From IMG/VR virus record IMGVR_UViG_3300044979_000007, positions 1 through 64,000 of that record: a stretch of 64,000 bases of DNA. The stretch is one strand, 5' to 3'. Below the pieces are notes generated by a model, which had not been told where the DNA came from, did no database searches, and was given only the letters and a program-made list of their open reading frames with translations. The translations under genes were made by a program, and so were the position numbers. Shown here one piece after another: positions 14,953 to 22,614 of this stretch (position 1 is the first letter of the stretch; the number at the start of each line of letters is the position of its first letter). The DNA comes from a virus.

Positions 14953-15270
14953 ATGGCACTCAACTTTAGACCAAGATACGAGCTACATACCGAATTTGGG
15001 ATTATTGAAGGCTCTTATGAAGATTTAATTTCCTTGAGAGAAAAATCAGCAGGTGCTATTCTATACGAATTGATCCCATCATCCATGAACAAGGTGAGAA
15101 TAAGCCGGGTGTCATATATCACTTTAGGCCAGTACCTGTACATTCATGTCATGCACAAGCGTGGAAAGGTGAGACAGGATTTTGCTAGACAGTTTAATTT
15201 AGGATGGAGTACAATAGTCAGAATACTAAAAGATGAATTTAATATCTTACAGCATGGAAATATTGGATAA
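14953..15270 (+). CDS. hypothetical protein with C-terminal HTH-like end
   Basis: The 105-residue protein starts MALNFRPRYELHTEFGIIEG. Its C-terminal third ('VRQDFARQFNLGWSTIVRIL') reads like a helix-turn-helix. It follows the primase-helicase by 20 bases and overlaps the next gene by 17. A regulatory or replication accessory role is a guess. Confidence 0.5.
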   Translation: MALNFRPRYELHTEFGIIEGSYEDLISLREKSAGAILYELIPSSMNKVRISRVSYITLGQYLYIHVMHKRGKVRQDFARQFNLGWSTIVRILKDEFNILQHGNIG

Positions 15271-15640
15271 AAACACACCGGGATTCACTGTGACGAACAA
15301 GAGAGGGGGCAAAATAATGATTACCTTTTCTGATTCAGGTATATTTATTTCAAGTAGCGCATGCAGGGAATTTGACTTAAACCCACTCGATAAGATACAC
15401 TTCATTCACGATTTGGATAGGCTATACTTTTTTATAAATGAAGAAAAATCGGGTTTCTCTTTGTTCGCATGCGGGGCTGGTAAAAATGGGCTGAGATCAA
15501 AATGTATTACGATGATAAATATTTTGAAAAAAAAAATGCCAACTGTAATATCGCCACCAGTATCCTTCCCGTTAAAGAAATCTGTAACAAAATTAAACGG
15601 TCATAATCTTATCGAAATTCTTATCCATAAAAAACCATAA
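15254..15640 (+). CDS. hypothetical beta-rich protein (128 aa)
   Basis: ATG at 15254 (MEILDKNTPGFTVTNKRGGK) is preferred over an in-frame upstream codon at 15233. The protein has a start-to-middle beta pattern ('KIMITFSDSGIFISSSACRE', 'LDKIHFIHDLDRLYFFINE') and a basic end. The pattern recalls small AbrB-like or barrel folds, but no family was identified. It is the last gene of the replication block. Confidence 0.5.
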   Translation: MEILDKNTPGFTVTNKRGGKIMITFSDSGIFISSSACREFDLNPLDKIHFIHDLDRLYFFINEEKSGFSLFACGAGKNGLRSKCITMINILKKKMPTVISPPVSFPLKKSVTKLNGHNLIEILIHKKP

Positions 15641-15678
15641 CACTCCCACCCCCTTAATAAATACTACAGCAATAATAA

Positions 15679-15693
15679 AAAACGGTAACTTTA
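15679..15693 (+). promoter_or_regulatory. AAAACSGTAMCTTTA motif, copy 2 (candidate promoter)
   Basis: AAAACGGTAACTTTA ends 11 bases before the ATG at 15705. It is one of three near-identical copies in the window (others at 2099-2113 and 17382-17396). It would start a new transcription unit after the replication genes. Confidence 0.5.
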
Positions 15694-15704
15694 ATTTAAA
15701 ATTA

Positions 15705-15950
15705 ATGACACCAAAACCTATTTGCATAATAAAAGTAGATTTTGAAAGGATTAAGCCCGGAGGCCACGATTTGCTTTCTGATCTGACGAATGCTTTTTCA
15801 GAAAAAATGCCAGACTATCATGTTTTTGTTATACCCAACGATGACCGAGAAGAACCGCATGATGTTTTAGAGTTTCAGGTATTTTACGAGAAGGATCAAC
15901 TACCTATCGACTATGAAGGACTTAAAAACATAATCAAACCATCAAACTAA
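15705..15950 (+). CDS. hypothetical protein (81 aa)
   Basis: The protein starts MTPKPICIIKVDFERIKPGG, has a helix (DLLSDLTNAFSEKM) and two strands ('DYHVFVIPNDD', 'VLEFQVFYEK'). This suggests a small alpha/beta fold. It is the first gene after the shared promoter-like 15-mer. Function unknown. Confidence 0.5.
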   Translation: MTPKPICIIKVDFERIKPGGHDLLSDLTNAFSEKMPDYHVFVIPNDDREEPHDVLEFQVFYEKDQLPIDYEGLKNIIKPSN

Positions 15951-15957
15951 ACGGTAT

Positions 15958-16305
15958 ATGACAGTAGAACAATTTTTGGTTTCCGTTGGGAATGCTAAGT
16001 ATAAGCGGGATACCGGGGAAGAAAAGCCAATCGGATATTGGGGGTACTCGCATAACGCTGCTATCGAGGCGATGGAACAATGGGCAAAGATAGAAAGCGA
16101 AAGATTCCTGAAATGGGTAGAGGATGGTCACTTTTGCCCAAATAGCAGCGGCTTTTGGTTTGACTACACTTTGTCCAGAGATGAAGTTCGTTTTTATACC
16201 ATTTCTCAACTTTACGGTTGGTTCCATACCGGAATAAAGTTCACGTTGCCGCCGCTAGAACTTCCTAAATCACTGCAACCTACAACCGAAAACAATAAAC
16301 CATGA
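15958..16305 (+). CDS. hypothetical protein (115 aa)
   Basis: The protein is rich in aromatic residues ('PIGYWGYSHNAAIEAMEQWA', 'SSGFWFDYTLSRDEVRFYTI', 'LYGWFHTGI'). These hints suggest a compact domain, with no family recognised. Its stop overlaps the next start (ATGA at 16302-16305). Confidence 0.5.
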   Translation: MTVEQFLVSVGNAKYKRDTGEEKPIGYWGYSHNAAIEAMEQWAKIESERFLKWVEDGHFCPNSSGFWFDYTLSRDEVRFYTISQLYGWFHTGIKFTLPPLELPKSLQPTTENNKP

Positions 16306-16523
16306 AAGAATACTCTCTAACCCAATCGTATAGAGGAATGCCGGCTAACACTTCTCTCTTTGGTCCATTTCCTGTTCGCGGAGGAACGGCTGGCGTCTAC
16401 GTTCAAAAAGCTGACATCCCAACCGATCCTTCTCAAGGAGTATCTTTTGGAATATATGAATCGGCGATACTATCCAATCCAGACATTTTTAAACCTGCGA
16501 CGAATGGTACGGAAGGAAAATAA
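16302..16523 (+). CDS. hypothetical protein (73 aa)
   Basis: The small protein starts MKEYSLTQSYRGMPANTSLF. A Gly/Pro-rich middle ('GPFPVRGGTAGVYVQKAD') suggests a small beta structure. It overlaps the following gene by about 20 bases. No family recognised. Confidence 0.45.
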   Translation: MKEYSLTQSYRGMPANTSLFGPFPVRGGTAGVYVQKADIPTDPSQGVSFGIYESAILSNPDIFKPATNGTEGK

Positions 16524-16794
16524 ATGCACGAAATCCGAGTGGTTTCCCGAGAACGATCCGCCAACATATAATCCCGGTGCGAGGGCTTTTCAGCGGGCAA
16601 TCATTCAATCCGAGAATGGCCGTATTATTCCCGGATTTGCATTTGGCGAGACAGATGAGGAATGCGCGGCTAACTCATGGATGTTGTCGGCCAGCAAAGA
16701 CCTATTCAAAGCAGTTCAGGCTTTCTTACTCAACGATCCGTCCGCTCCTGAAAAGGCAAACTATGCCTTACGGAAAGCGATGGACGATCTTTAA
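16504..16794 (+). CDS. hypothetical protein (96 aa)
   Basis: ATG at 16504 (MVRKENKCTKSEWFPENDPP) was chosen because a longer frame lies inside the upstream gene. The C-terminal half is a helical bundle ('ANSWMLSASKDLFKAVQAFL', 'EKANYALRKAMDDL'). Function unknown. Confidence 0.5.
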   Translation: MVRKENKCTKSEWFPENDPPTYNPGARAFQRAIIQSENGRIIPGFAFGETDEECAANSWMLSASKDLFKAVQAFLLNDPSAPEKANYALRKAMDDL

Positions 16795-16806
16795 AACTCG
16801 TAACAA

Positions 16807-16950
16807 ATGAAAATAAGGCTTAGAAAAATCGGTGTCGATAATTGGGTAGGAACTATTGGCGTGTATGTACTTTTTTCGTGGGCCAATTGGATGTTCTGGT
16901 GCTTTTTGTATGACGGCGCTAAACTTATTTGGCACTGGATATTTTCATAA
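16807..16950 (+). CDS. small membrane peptide (47 aa)
   Basis: Read by hand: ATG at 16807 and TAA at 16948-16950. After a basic N-terminus (MKIRLRKIGVDNW) comes a hydrophobic, Trp-rich stretch ('VLFSWANWMFWCFLYDGAKL') long enough for a membrane span. It closes the rightward unit that began at 15705. Function unknown. Confidence 0.5.
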   Translation: MKIRLRKIGVDNWVGTIGVYVLFSWANWMFWCFLYDGAKLIWHWIFS

Positions 16951-16976
16951 AAAATCCCCCCGTAGAAACAGGAGGA
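16951..16976 (-). terminator. weak intrinsic terminator for the minus strand
   Basis: TCCCCC (16955-16960) pairs with GGAGGA (16971-16976) with one mismatch and a 10-base loop. The A run on the left becomes a T run on the minus strand. It lies between the converging genes ending at 16950 (+) and 17008 (-). Confidence 0.45.
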
Positions 16977-17007
16977 CATTTACTAATCAATAAGAATCAA
17001 AAAAATG

Positions 17008-17307
17008 TTACGTACGAAGCGCGTTAAGAGCGGCAACGGTGGAATCGCAAATGTACCGTTTAGACTTAGCCGGGATTTGGAGACCCATCGGGAATACTTC
17101 CACTAAGGAATTGGCGTAAACGGTGCCCCATTTCGTTTGAAAAATTTGGTAAGGTATCGTTGACACCCTGGTTGATTGCACGGGGAGAGATTGATAATCA
17201 GGGCCAGAGTAACCATTCCCGTAGAGGAAGACGCCCCCGTTGACGTTGTCCACATACGCCACATCTCCATAAAGTGTGCATGCGAACGCATTTTGACCTG
17301 TAGCCAT
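17008..17307 (-). CDS. hypothetical beta-rich protein (99 aa)
   Basis: The protein is Gly/Tyr/Thr-rich and probably all beta ('DNVNGGVFLYGNGYSGPDYQ', 'IPYQIFQTKWGTVYANSLVE'). It is a lone leftward gene between two rightward units, like the Ig-like gene at 2400, and could be a late virion-decorating protein (inference). No family recognised. Confidence 0.5.
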   Translation of the reverse strand: MATGQNAFACTLYGDVAYVDNVNGGVFLYGNGYSGPDYQSLPVQSTRVSTIPYQIFQTKWGTVYANSLVEVFPMGLQIPAKSKRYICDSTVAALNALRT

Positions 17308-17381
17308 AAAAATTAAGTTTTAAAGTATAGCAAAATATATTTCGACCTATTAAAAATAAATGAGTTTTGTCGGTTTGGCCC

Positions 17382-17396
17382 AAAACGGTACCTTTA
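17382..17396 (+). promoter_or_regulatory. AAAACSGTAMCTTTA motif, copy 3, with overlapping palindrome
   Basis: AAAACGGTACCTTTA ends 20 bases before the ATG at 17417. It overlaps an inverted repeat ACCTT-T-AAGGT (17390-17400), a possible operator for the ribbon-helix-helix protein it precedes. Confidence 0.5.
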
Positions 17397-17416
17397 AGGT
17401 GGCAACTATCTTAACG

Positions 17417-17548
17417 ATGGTAAAATTTACTGTAAGATTTAAGGAGGCTATGTACGAAAAGATAAAGTCGTACTCCAAGCACGAAGGCATCACCTTTATG
17501 GCCGCACTTCGGCAAATCATTAATCAATTTTTCAAGGAAAGGAAATGA
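17417..17548 (+). CDS. small ribbon-helix-helix protein (43 aa)
   Basis: ATG at 17417 gives MVKFTVRFKEAMYEKIKSYS, then 'KHEGITFMAALRQIINQFFK'. A short strand followed by two helices is the ribbon-helix-helix (Arc/CopG-like) fold. An upstream ATG at 17360 would precede the promoter motif and is less likely. It probably regulates this unit by binding the palindrome at 17390-17400 (inference). Its stop overlaps the glycosyltransferase start. Confidence 0.65.
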   Translation: MVKFTVRFKEAMYEKIKSYSKHEGITFMAALRQIINQFFKERK

Positions 17549-19035
17549 AAGAACTGCCAAAAGTAACCCTTATAGTTTGCGATACCGTATCTCCTGGCCG
17601 TGCTTTAGCTTCATTGAGACGTAGTTTAACCCAGATCAAGCCTGCCAAAACAATTCTCTTTACCAGTGTAGGATTGGCTGTAAAAGACGATATAGAGGTG
17701 GTTAGAATAGCCAATTTGAAATCTAAGGCCGATTATAGCCGGTGGATCATGCGGGAGCTTTACAAGTACGTTGAGACAGACTTTGTGCTTGTGTCTCAAT
17801 GGGACGGCTATGTTTTAGATTCTGAATGCTGGACAGACGAATTTCTATCGGTAGACTATTTGGGCGCAAGTTGGCTAGAAACAGATGGATTTTCGGTTGG
17901 GAACGGCGGATTTTCAATCCGGTCCCGTAGGCTCATGGAGGCTGTCGCCACCGATCCCATGATTGTATCCACGCACCCGGAAGATAATCAAATTTGCAAG
18001 ATATATCGCCCTTATCTTGAAGCCAAGCACGGATTCAAGTGGGCATCTCATGAATTAGCCGATAAGTTTTCGTTTGAATTGCGAGAACCAACGCAACCGA
18101 CATTCGGGTTTCACTCGTTTTTCCACACCCCATTCAAAAAAACGGTAATTATAAATCGAAAGGCATCTCTCGGGGATGTGGTAATGACCGAACCAGTTCT
18201 CAGGTACTTTCACGAAAAAGGCTACCGGGTTGTACTGAAAACGTTGCCCCAGTTCTACAATCTTTTCTATAGCCACGAATTTAAGGTTCATCATCCAGAC
18301 GAAGTTGATCCGAAAATACTCGCTAACGCAACAGAAATAGACTTGGACATGAGTTATGAGAGTACGCCAGAGCAACTTCACTTATTGAGTTACTACCAAA
18401 TGGCGGGAATTGAAGATGGAGAAATAAGAAACCCACAATTATTCACTGGATATGACTACAGGAATCATGACTTCAAGTTGTTTCGGAAATATTGTGTCCT
18501 TCATATCGACGAAAGACCGCAAGAAGGCAGGAATATTTACGGGGTTGATTGGGACGAAACGATTTCTTACCTTTCTGCAAAAGGATATACTGTTGTTCAG
18601 ATAGGCCAAGGGAAACATATTGTTCCGAAAGGGGCCGTAGAAATGCGAAACATGAATGAGCCAATGTTAATGCGGTTAATCGGGGGTGCTGATCTGATGA
18701 TAGCAATTGATTCCGGGCCATCAAATATCGCATTAGCTATGGGCACGCCGCTCATTGTATTTTTTGGGAACGTCCACCCAGATTATATTATTCCCAATAG
18801 GGAGAATGTAACAGTTATCCAAAACCACAATCCAGAAAAGCCTATCTGCCGATTACCTCACTGTTGGTCAAGCACTATTTCGACTGAAGGAGTTGAGTGC
18901 ATTGAAACAATGGGGCAGATAAAACGCGTGGTAAAGATGTTTCAAGGAGCAGAATGCGTGGAGGATGCGGTTATCCCTCCTTGCGTTCGCTTCACTACTC
19001 AACAGGTTATTAACGCTATAAATCAAAGATTATGA
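17545..19035 (+). CDS. two-domain glycosyltransferase (DUF5672 + GT9-like)
   Basis: Residues about 1-180 match DUF5672, a glycosyltransferase-like domain: 'DFVLVSQWDGYVLDSECWTD', then VGNGGFSIRSRRLM. Residues about 200-480 resemble family 9 (heptosyltransferase-type): 'NRKASLGDVVMTEPVL' and 'AIDSGPSNIALAMGTPLIVF'. The fusion suggests two sugar transfers by one protein. It begins a glyco/methyl cluster (17545-22165). Likely targets are a host surface glycan, a virion protein or DNA; none can be chosen from sequence. Confidence 0.8.
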   Translation: MKELPKVTLIVCDTVSPGRALASLRRSLTQIKPAKTILFTSVGLAVKDDIEVVRIANLKSKADYSRWIMRELYKYVETDFVLVSQWDGYVLDSECWTDEFLSVDYLGASWLETDGFSVGNGGFSIRSRRLMEAVATDPMIVSTHPEDNQICKIYRPYLEAKHGFKWASHELADKFSFELREPTQPTFGFHSFFHTPFKKTVIINRKASLGDVVMTEPVLRYFHEKGYRVVLKTLPQFYNLFYSHEFKVHHPDEVDPKILANATEIDLDMSYESTPEQLHLLSYYQMAGIEDGEIRNPQLFTGYDYRNHDFKLFRKYCVLHIDERPQEGRNIYGVDWDETISYLSAKGYTVVQIGQGKHIVPKGAVEMRNMNEPMLMRLIGGADLMIAIDSGPSNIALAMGTPLIVFFGNVHPDYIIPNRENVTVIQNHNPEKPICRLPHCWSSTISTEGVECIETMGQIKRVVKMFQGAECVEDAVIPPCVRFTTQQVINAINQRL

Positions 19036-19355
19036 ATTGGGGCAACCCATTCAAAAAGAAAAAGGCTCACCGGATACGTGGTTACAATCCTACGAAGAAA
19101 GAATTGCAAGAGGAATTCGATAGGCTGCTAAAGCATCGGGTTGCCACTCGTTTCAAGGCTGAATTAGGGGAAGGTAAAAGCCCAATGGAATTTATGGATT
19201 TTAGAGAAAAGAACGGCGACCGGATACGAGATGAAGAAAACGCCAAGTTGATTGCCGAACTGAAAGAAAAAGGATATTCACACGTAACCGAATTAACCAG
19301 ACAACCGGGACAAGATGTTCTATTCAAAAAGATCATTGGAGGTAAGCATGAATAG
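19032..19355 (+). CDS. hypothetical charged protein (107 aa)
   Basis: The protein starts MNWGNPFKKKKAHRIRGYNP and is highly charged and helical ('KKELQEEFDRLLKHRVATRF'). It sits between the glycosyltransferase and the first methyltransferase with ATGA-type overlap at its start, so it may be an adaptor for them. No family recognised. Confidence 0.5.
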   Translation: MNWGNPFKKKKAHRIRGYNPTKKELQEEFDRLLKHRVATRFKAELGEGKSPMEFMDFREKNGDRIRDEENAKLIAELKEKGYSHVTELTRQPGQDVLFKKIIGGKHE

Positions 19356-19935
19356 TATAACACTTGAAGGATTGGTAGGGAGTGGCGAGTTATGGCTTGA
19401 TATAATGCGAATCATTTGCGGCGATACAGGAGGCAAATCAATGCTAGACGCCTGTTGCCATAAAGCACCGTATACTTCTAAATTGGGATTTAGCGAACGG
19501 ACATACGTGGATATTCAGGACCGCCCTTTGGACGATCCGAACGAACAGAAATATTTTATCAAGGCTGACATAGTAGAGTACTTAGTGAAAACAGAACATG
19601 TTTTTGACGTAGCAATCTGCTCTGACGCCGTGGAGCATTTTAGTTTTTCAGATGGTTATAACCTGATATGGCTAATGTCATTCAAGTCTTATAAGACAAT
19701 TTTCTTTACTCCATTAGGCGCGTGCATGATTCAAAATAAAGAAACAAACGATCCTGATGCGCACCGTACTGGATGGATTCCAGAAATGTTTGAAGGATAT
19801 CTTTCAATAGTGTTGCCAAACTTTCATCCAACCATAAAGAGCGGCGCATTCTTTTCTGTACTATGCAATCCAATCGAAACAACAAGAATATATAACGAAA
19901 TAAAATCTAAGTATGTCGAAAATAGAATTGATTAA
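19348..19935 (+). CDS. class I SAM-dependent methyltransferase-like protein
   Basis: ATG at 19348 was chosen because the longer frame runs into the preceding gene. The 195-residue protein has a Rossmann-like order: 'SMLDACCHKAPYTSKLGFSE' (degenerate SAM loop), an acidic 'YVDIQDRPL', 'FDVAICSDAVEHFSFSDG' (typical motif IV region) and 'IFFTPLGA'. Methylation of the glycan made by the neighbours is plausible. Substrate unknown. Confidence 0.7.
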   Translation: MNSITLEGLVGSGELWLDIMRIICGDTGGKSMLDACCHKAPYTSKLGFSERTYVDIQDRPLDDPNEQKYFIKADIVEYLVKTEHVFDVAICSDAVEHFSFSDGYNLIWLMSFKSYKTIFFTPLGACMIQNKETNDPDAHRTGWIPEMFEGYLSIVLPNFHPTIKSGAFFSVLCNPIETTRIYNEIKSKYVENRID

Positions 19936-20548
19936 ACAAGCTATTGAGAAAGCTATTCGGAGAGAATCCAAAATAACTCCCTTGGCGCTTGCTATTCCAT
20001 TTCTAGGGTGTTTAAATACGCGCCACTTGCTTAATAATCTTGGTTCAATATCAACCAGATACGCCGAAATCGGCAGTCACCGTGGCGGAAGTCTATGCTC
20101 CGCCGTATTCAAAAACGATAATCTCATATCGGCCACGGCAATAGACAACTTTCTTTCAGATGAAACCAATAATGAGGGTGCAAAGCCGGATTTTCTTGGA
20201 AATGTCGAAATATGCCTACCAAAAGAGGTTAAATTCAATTTAATTCATAAAGATAGCTTTCAGGTTGATTTGTCAGAGGTGCCAACTGGAATAGATTTGT
20301 ATCTCATGGATGGCAGTCATGACGAAGAATCCCAATGCCGAGCGTTAACTTACTATTTACCCGTAATGGCTGATGAATTCATATTTCTTGTTGACGATAG
20401 TGACTGGCCAGACGTAATAGAAGGGACAAAGCGCGGTTTGCGAGAAACTGGAGCAGAAGTCATTTTTGAGCGAAAATTTCAGGGGAATGACCATGATAAC
20501 GACGGGTGGTATAATGGGTATTGGATTTTCCTTTTGAGAAAAAAATAG
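19913..20548 (+). CDS. class I SAM methyltransferase (Methyltransf_24-like)
   Basis: The 211-residue protein has 'YAEIGSHRGGSLCSAVFKND' as SAM loop, 'ATAIDNFLSDE' as the acidic residue region, and 'GIDLYLMDGSHDEESQCRAL' then 'EFIFLVDDSDWPDVIEGT'. This is typical of Methyltransf_24 proteins found in sugar-modification clusters. It overlaps the first methyltransferase by about 23 bases. A homing endonuclease gene follows. Confidence 0.75.
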   Translation: MSKIELIKQAIEKAIRRESKITPLALAIPFLGCLNTRHLLNNLGSISTRYAEIGSHRGGSLCSAVFKNDNLISATAIDNFLSDETNNEGAKPDFLGNVEICLPKEVKFNLIHKDSFQVDLSEVPTGIDLYLMDGSHDEESQCRALTYYLPVMADEFIFLVDDSDWPDVIEGTKRGLRETGAEVIFERKFQGNDHDNDGWYNGYWIFLLRKK

Positions 20549-20556
20549 TATATTTG
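20549..20556 (+). promoter_or_regulatory. -7 box (TATATTTG) before the homing endonuclease
   Basis: TATATTTG is an exact TAnnTTTG match and starts with the last base of the upstream stop codon. The leader to the ATG at 20671 (about 110 bases) contains a CCGC/GCGG hairpin (about 20643-20657) and a T-rich tract just before the ATG. It could attenuate endonuclease expression. A 33-codon frame (20579-20680) overlaps it but is probably spurious. Confidence 0.4.
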
Positions 20557-20670
20557 TCTTGCGTATTACTTTCGACAAATGAAATTTTTAACACAAAATC
20601 CCGTAAATAGGTGCATTCCCTTCCTTTGGTTGAGAGTGATACGCCGCCTGTTTGCGGGACTTTGTTTTTT

Positions 20671-21423
20671 ATGGAATTAATTATTCACTCAAAAGTGTAC
20701 GGAACCCATACGGTTTATTACGACGCGCAGGATCATAATTTAGTAAGAAGAATTAAATGGTCAATCGCTAAAGGGAAAAATGGTATTTATTATGCTAGGG
20801 GCCGTGTACGTAATAAGGATTTGGAAGAAATTGGGCAAAGATCAGTTAGAATGCACAGATTACTATTAGGCGCAACAGAATTGCAAGAGGTTGACCACGT
20901 TGACCATAACGGGCTTAACAACCGTAAAAATAATCTTAGAATTGTGACGAATAGTCAAAATTCATCAAACACGAGATTGCATGCTGACAGTAGCACTGGA
21001 TTTAAGGGCGTCACTTTAAGGAAGAAAAAGGGGCTTTATTGTCCAAGGATTAGAGTTAATGGGAAATTGATTCATGGCAAGCTGACAAAAAATATCTACG
21101 ATGCGGCATTGCAGTATAACGAAATGGCCGTTAAATATTTTGGCGAATACGCCTATTTGAATGAATTATCGCCAGAACAATTGGAGCAGGCTAAAATAAA
21201 AATAGCCCCGAAAAGAGTACTTTCATCAAACGTAACTGGCTACCGAGGCGTTTGCATGAGTGGTAATAAAAGAAACCCGTATGCGGCTACTATTAGAGTA
21301 AACGGGAAGAATAACTATTTGGGTTGTTATCCAACTGCCGACATAGCTGCAAAAGTCTATAATCAAGCCGTTATTTCATTTAATAAACCAGTCGAATGGT
21401 TAAATATAATTCCAAATGAGTAA
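20671..21423 (+). CDS. HNH homing endonuclease with two AP2 domains
   Basis: The 250-residue protein has an HNH core at about 60-100 ('RMHRLLLGATELQEVDHVDH', then NGLNNRKNNLRIVTNSQN). Two AP2-like DNA-binding domains follow (about 108-165 and 189-245), each beginning GFKGV or GYRGV. This is the architecture of free-standing homing endonucleases. It is inserted inside the glyco cluster; its stop overlaps the start of the next glycosyltransferase by eight bases. ATG at 20671 is preferred over an upstream GTG at 20611. Confidence 0.85.
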   Translation: MELIIHSKVYGTHTVYYDAQDHNLVRRIKWSIAKGKNGIYYARGRVRNKDLEEIGQRSVRMHRLLLGATELQEVDHVDHNGLNNRKNNLRIVTNSQNSSNTRLHADSSTGFKGVTLRKKKGLYCPRIRVNGKLIHGKLTKNIYDAALQYNEMAVKYFGEYAYLNELSPEQLEQAKIKIAPKRVLSSNVTGYRGVCMSGNKRNPYAATIRVNGKNNYLGCYPTADIAAKVYNQAVISFNKPVEWLNIIPNE

Positions 21424-22165
21424 AAGGCTAGGCGGCACTCAATTTGTTATCGACGGGCTAAAGTGGGATTACCCGTTTGCTGAATCTATACGGTCATTGC
21501 AGGAATTCTGTGATGAGGTAGTTGTTATCGACGCTGGTAGCATAGACGGGACAGTAGAGGTGCTAAAAACACTGGAAAACGAAAAGACAAAAGTAATTTA
21601 CTTAGATCGTGAAGAATGGGATAGCTTGCACGGGTGGGCAAAACTTAACCACTTTTCCAATAAAGCCATTTCTGAACTTACGGCAGAATGGAATTTTTAC
21701 CAGCAAAGCGATGAGGTTGTCCATGAAAAATGCTATAAGTCGATACGGGAAGCTGTAGATTATGGAACAGCCGAAGCCTATCTAGTGAGCCGTATTAACC
21801 TATGGAATACTCCGTATGAAATGCTGAATGTAAAAGGGAATAGAAATCCTTGCAGTACACAGGTAATCCGCTTGGCAAAATCACAGTACATGACAGGCGG
21901 CGATGCGGAAAGTATTTATGCTCCCGCAAGTAGTGCCTACTTGGATCGGATACGGATTTACCATTTCGGTTTTGTAAGAAATAAAGAGGTCCACGCCGAT
22001 AAGATACGGAACATGCAAGCCAATATTTTCGAAGTAGGCGTAGATAAAAAATTGGATGGAATGACCACGTTTGATCCCAGTAAGTGGTTCGGTCCAGAAG
22101 ACCTTTTGCCAGTACCGGAAATTCTTCCTGCCATCATGGACCAATGGTGTTTGGAAAGAATGTAA
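21416..22165 (+). CDS. glycosyltransferase family 2-like protein
   Basis: The 249-residue protein starts with a GT-A pattern: 'DYPFAESIRSLQEFCDEVVV' then IDAGSIDGTVEVL, the donor-binding region. The expected catalytic DxD is not obvious, though 'YQQSDEVVHEKC' could serve. It is translationally coupled to the homing endonuclease and ends the glyco/methyl cluster. The product would extend or cap a glycan. Substrate unknown. Confidence 0.75.
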   Translation: MSKRLGGTQFVIDGLKWDYPFAESIRSLQEFCDEVVVIDAGSIDGTVEVLKTLENEKTKVIYLDREEWDSLHGWAKLNHFSNKAISELTAEWNFYQQSDEVVHEKCYKSIREAVDYGTAEAYLVSRINLWNTPYEMLNVKGNRNPCSTQVIRLAKSQYMTGGDAESIYAPASSAYLDRIRIYHFGFVRNKEVHADKIRNMQANIFEVGVDKKLDGMTTFDPSKWFGPEDLLPVPEILPAIMDQWCLERM

Positions 22166-22186
22166 AATAATCATTAACTTAGCCTT

Positions 22187-22405
22187 ATGGCTAAAATAAA
22201 ACGTTCCGTTAAGAAGTTGCCAGAATATCCAGCCGACCACAAGCTGGGTATGGTTGTTCCAGAAGGGGGCAGCATGTGTGGCCGTTGCTCTTTTTGGGAC
22301 GGTAAGGATTGCGAAAACAAATATTATCGAGAATGGAATGGATCAGGAGAAATACCAGTTGCGCCAGAAAGATATTGCTGCGACTTTTTTCAAACTTCAA
22401 AATAA
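22187..22405 (+). CDS. small Cys-rich protein
   Basis: The 72-residue protein has 'VVPEGGSMCGRCSFWDGKDC' and a C-terminal YCCDFFQ. Five Cys arranged like this could bind a metal or Fe-S cluster. The 'VPEGGSMCxxC' pattern is recalled from small phage and bacterial proteins of unknown function. It stands at the start of the packaging region. Confidence 0.6.
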   Translation: MAKIKRSVKKLPEYPADHKLGMVVPEGGSMCGRCSFWDGKDCENKYYREWNGSGEIPVAPERYCCDFFQTSK

Positions 22406-22409
22406 ATAT

Positions 22410-22613
22410 ATGGGTAAGAAAATTCGTGTAATCAAAGCTAAGAAGGATGGCCAAAAAGATATTCATTTCAAAGAAGGGGGGCTTCATGCCAGTACCGGGA
22501 CATCCGCCGACAAGCCGATTAGCGCAGCCAAACACGCAGAAGCAAAGAGTGGTGAATTAGGGCCGAAGGCAAAGAAGCAGGAGCAGTTTTATGAAAACGT
22601 ACTGAAGAAATAG
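22410..22613 (+). CDS. small basic protein (67 aa)
   Basis: ATG at 22410 (MGKKIRVIKAKKDGQKDIHF) is preferred because an upstream start lies inside the previous gene. The rest is 'KEGGLHASTGTSADKPISAA' and a basic Lys-rich helix. Small basic proteins next to terminase often aid packaging or bind DNA. No family recognised. Confidence 0.5.
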   Translation: MGKKIRVIKAKKDGQKDIHFKEGGLHASTGTSADKPISAAKHAEAKSGELGPKAKKQEQFYENVLKK

Positions 22614-22614
22614 T

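Noticed and set aside
20579-20680. A 33-codon frame (MKFLTQNPVNRCIPF...) in the homing endonuclease leader
   Set aside because: It overlaps the endonuclease start and leader hairpin; kept only as part of a finding, not as a gene.
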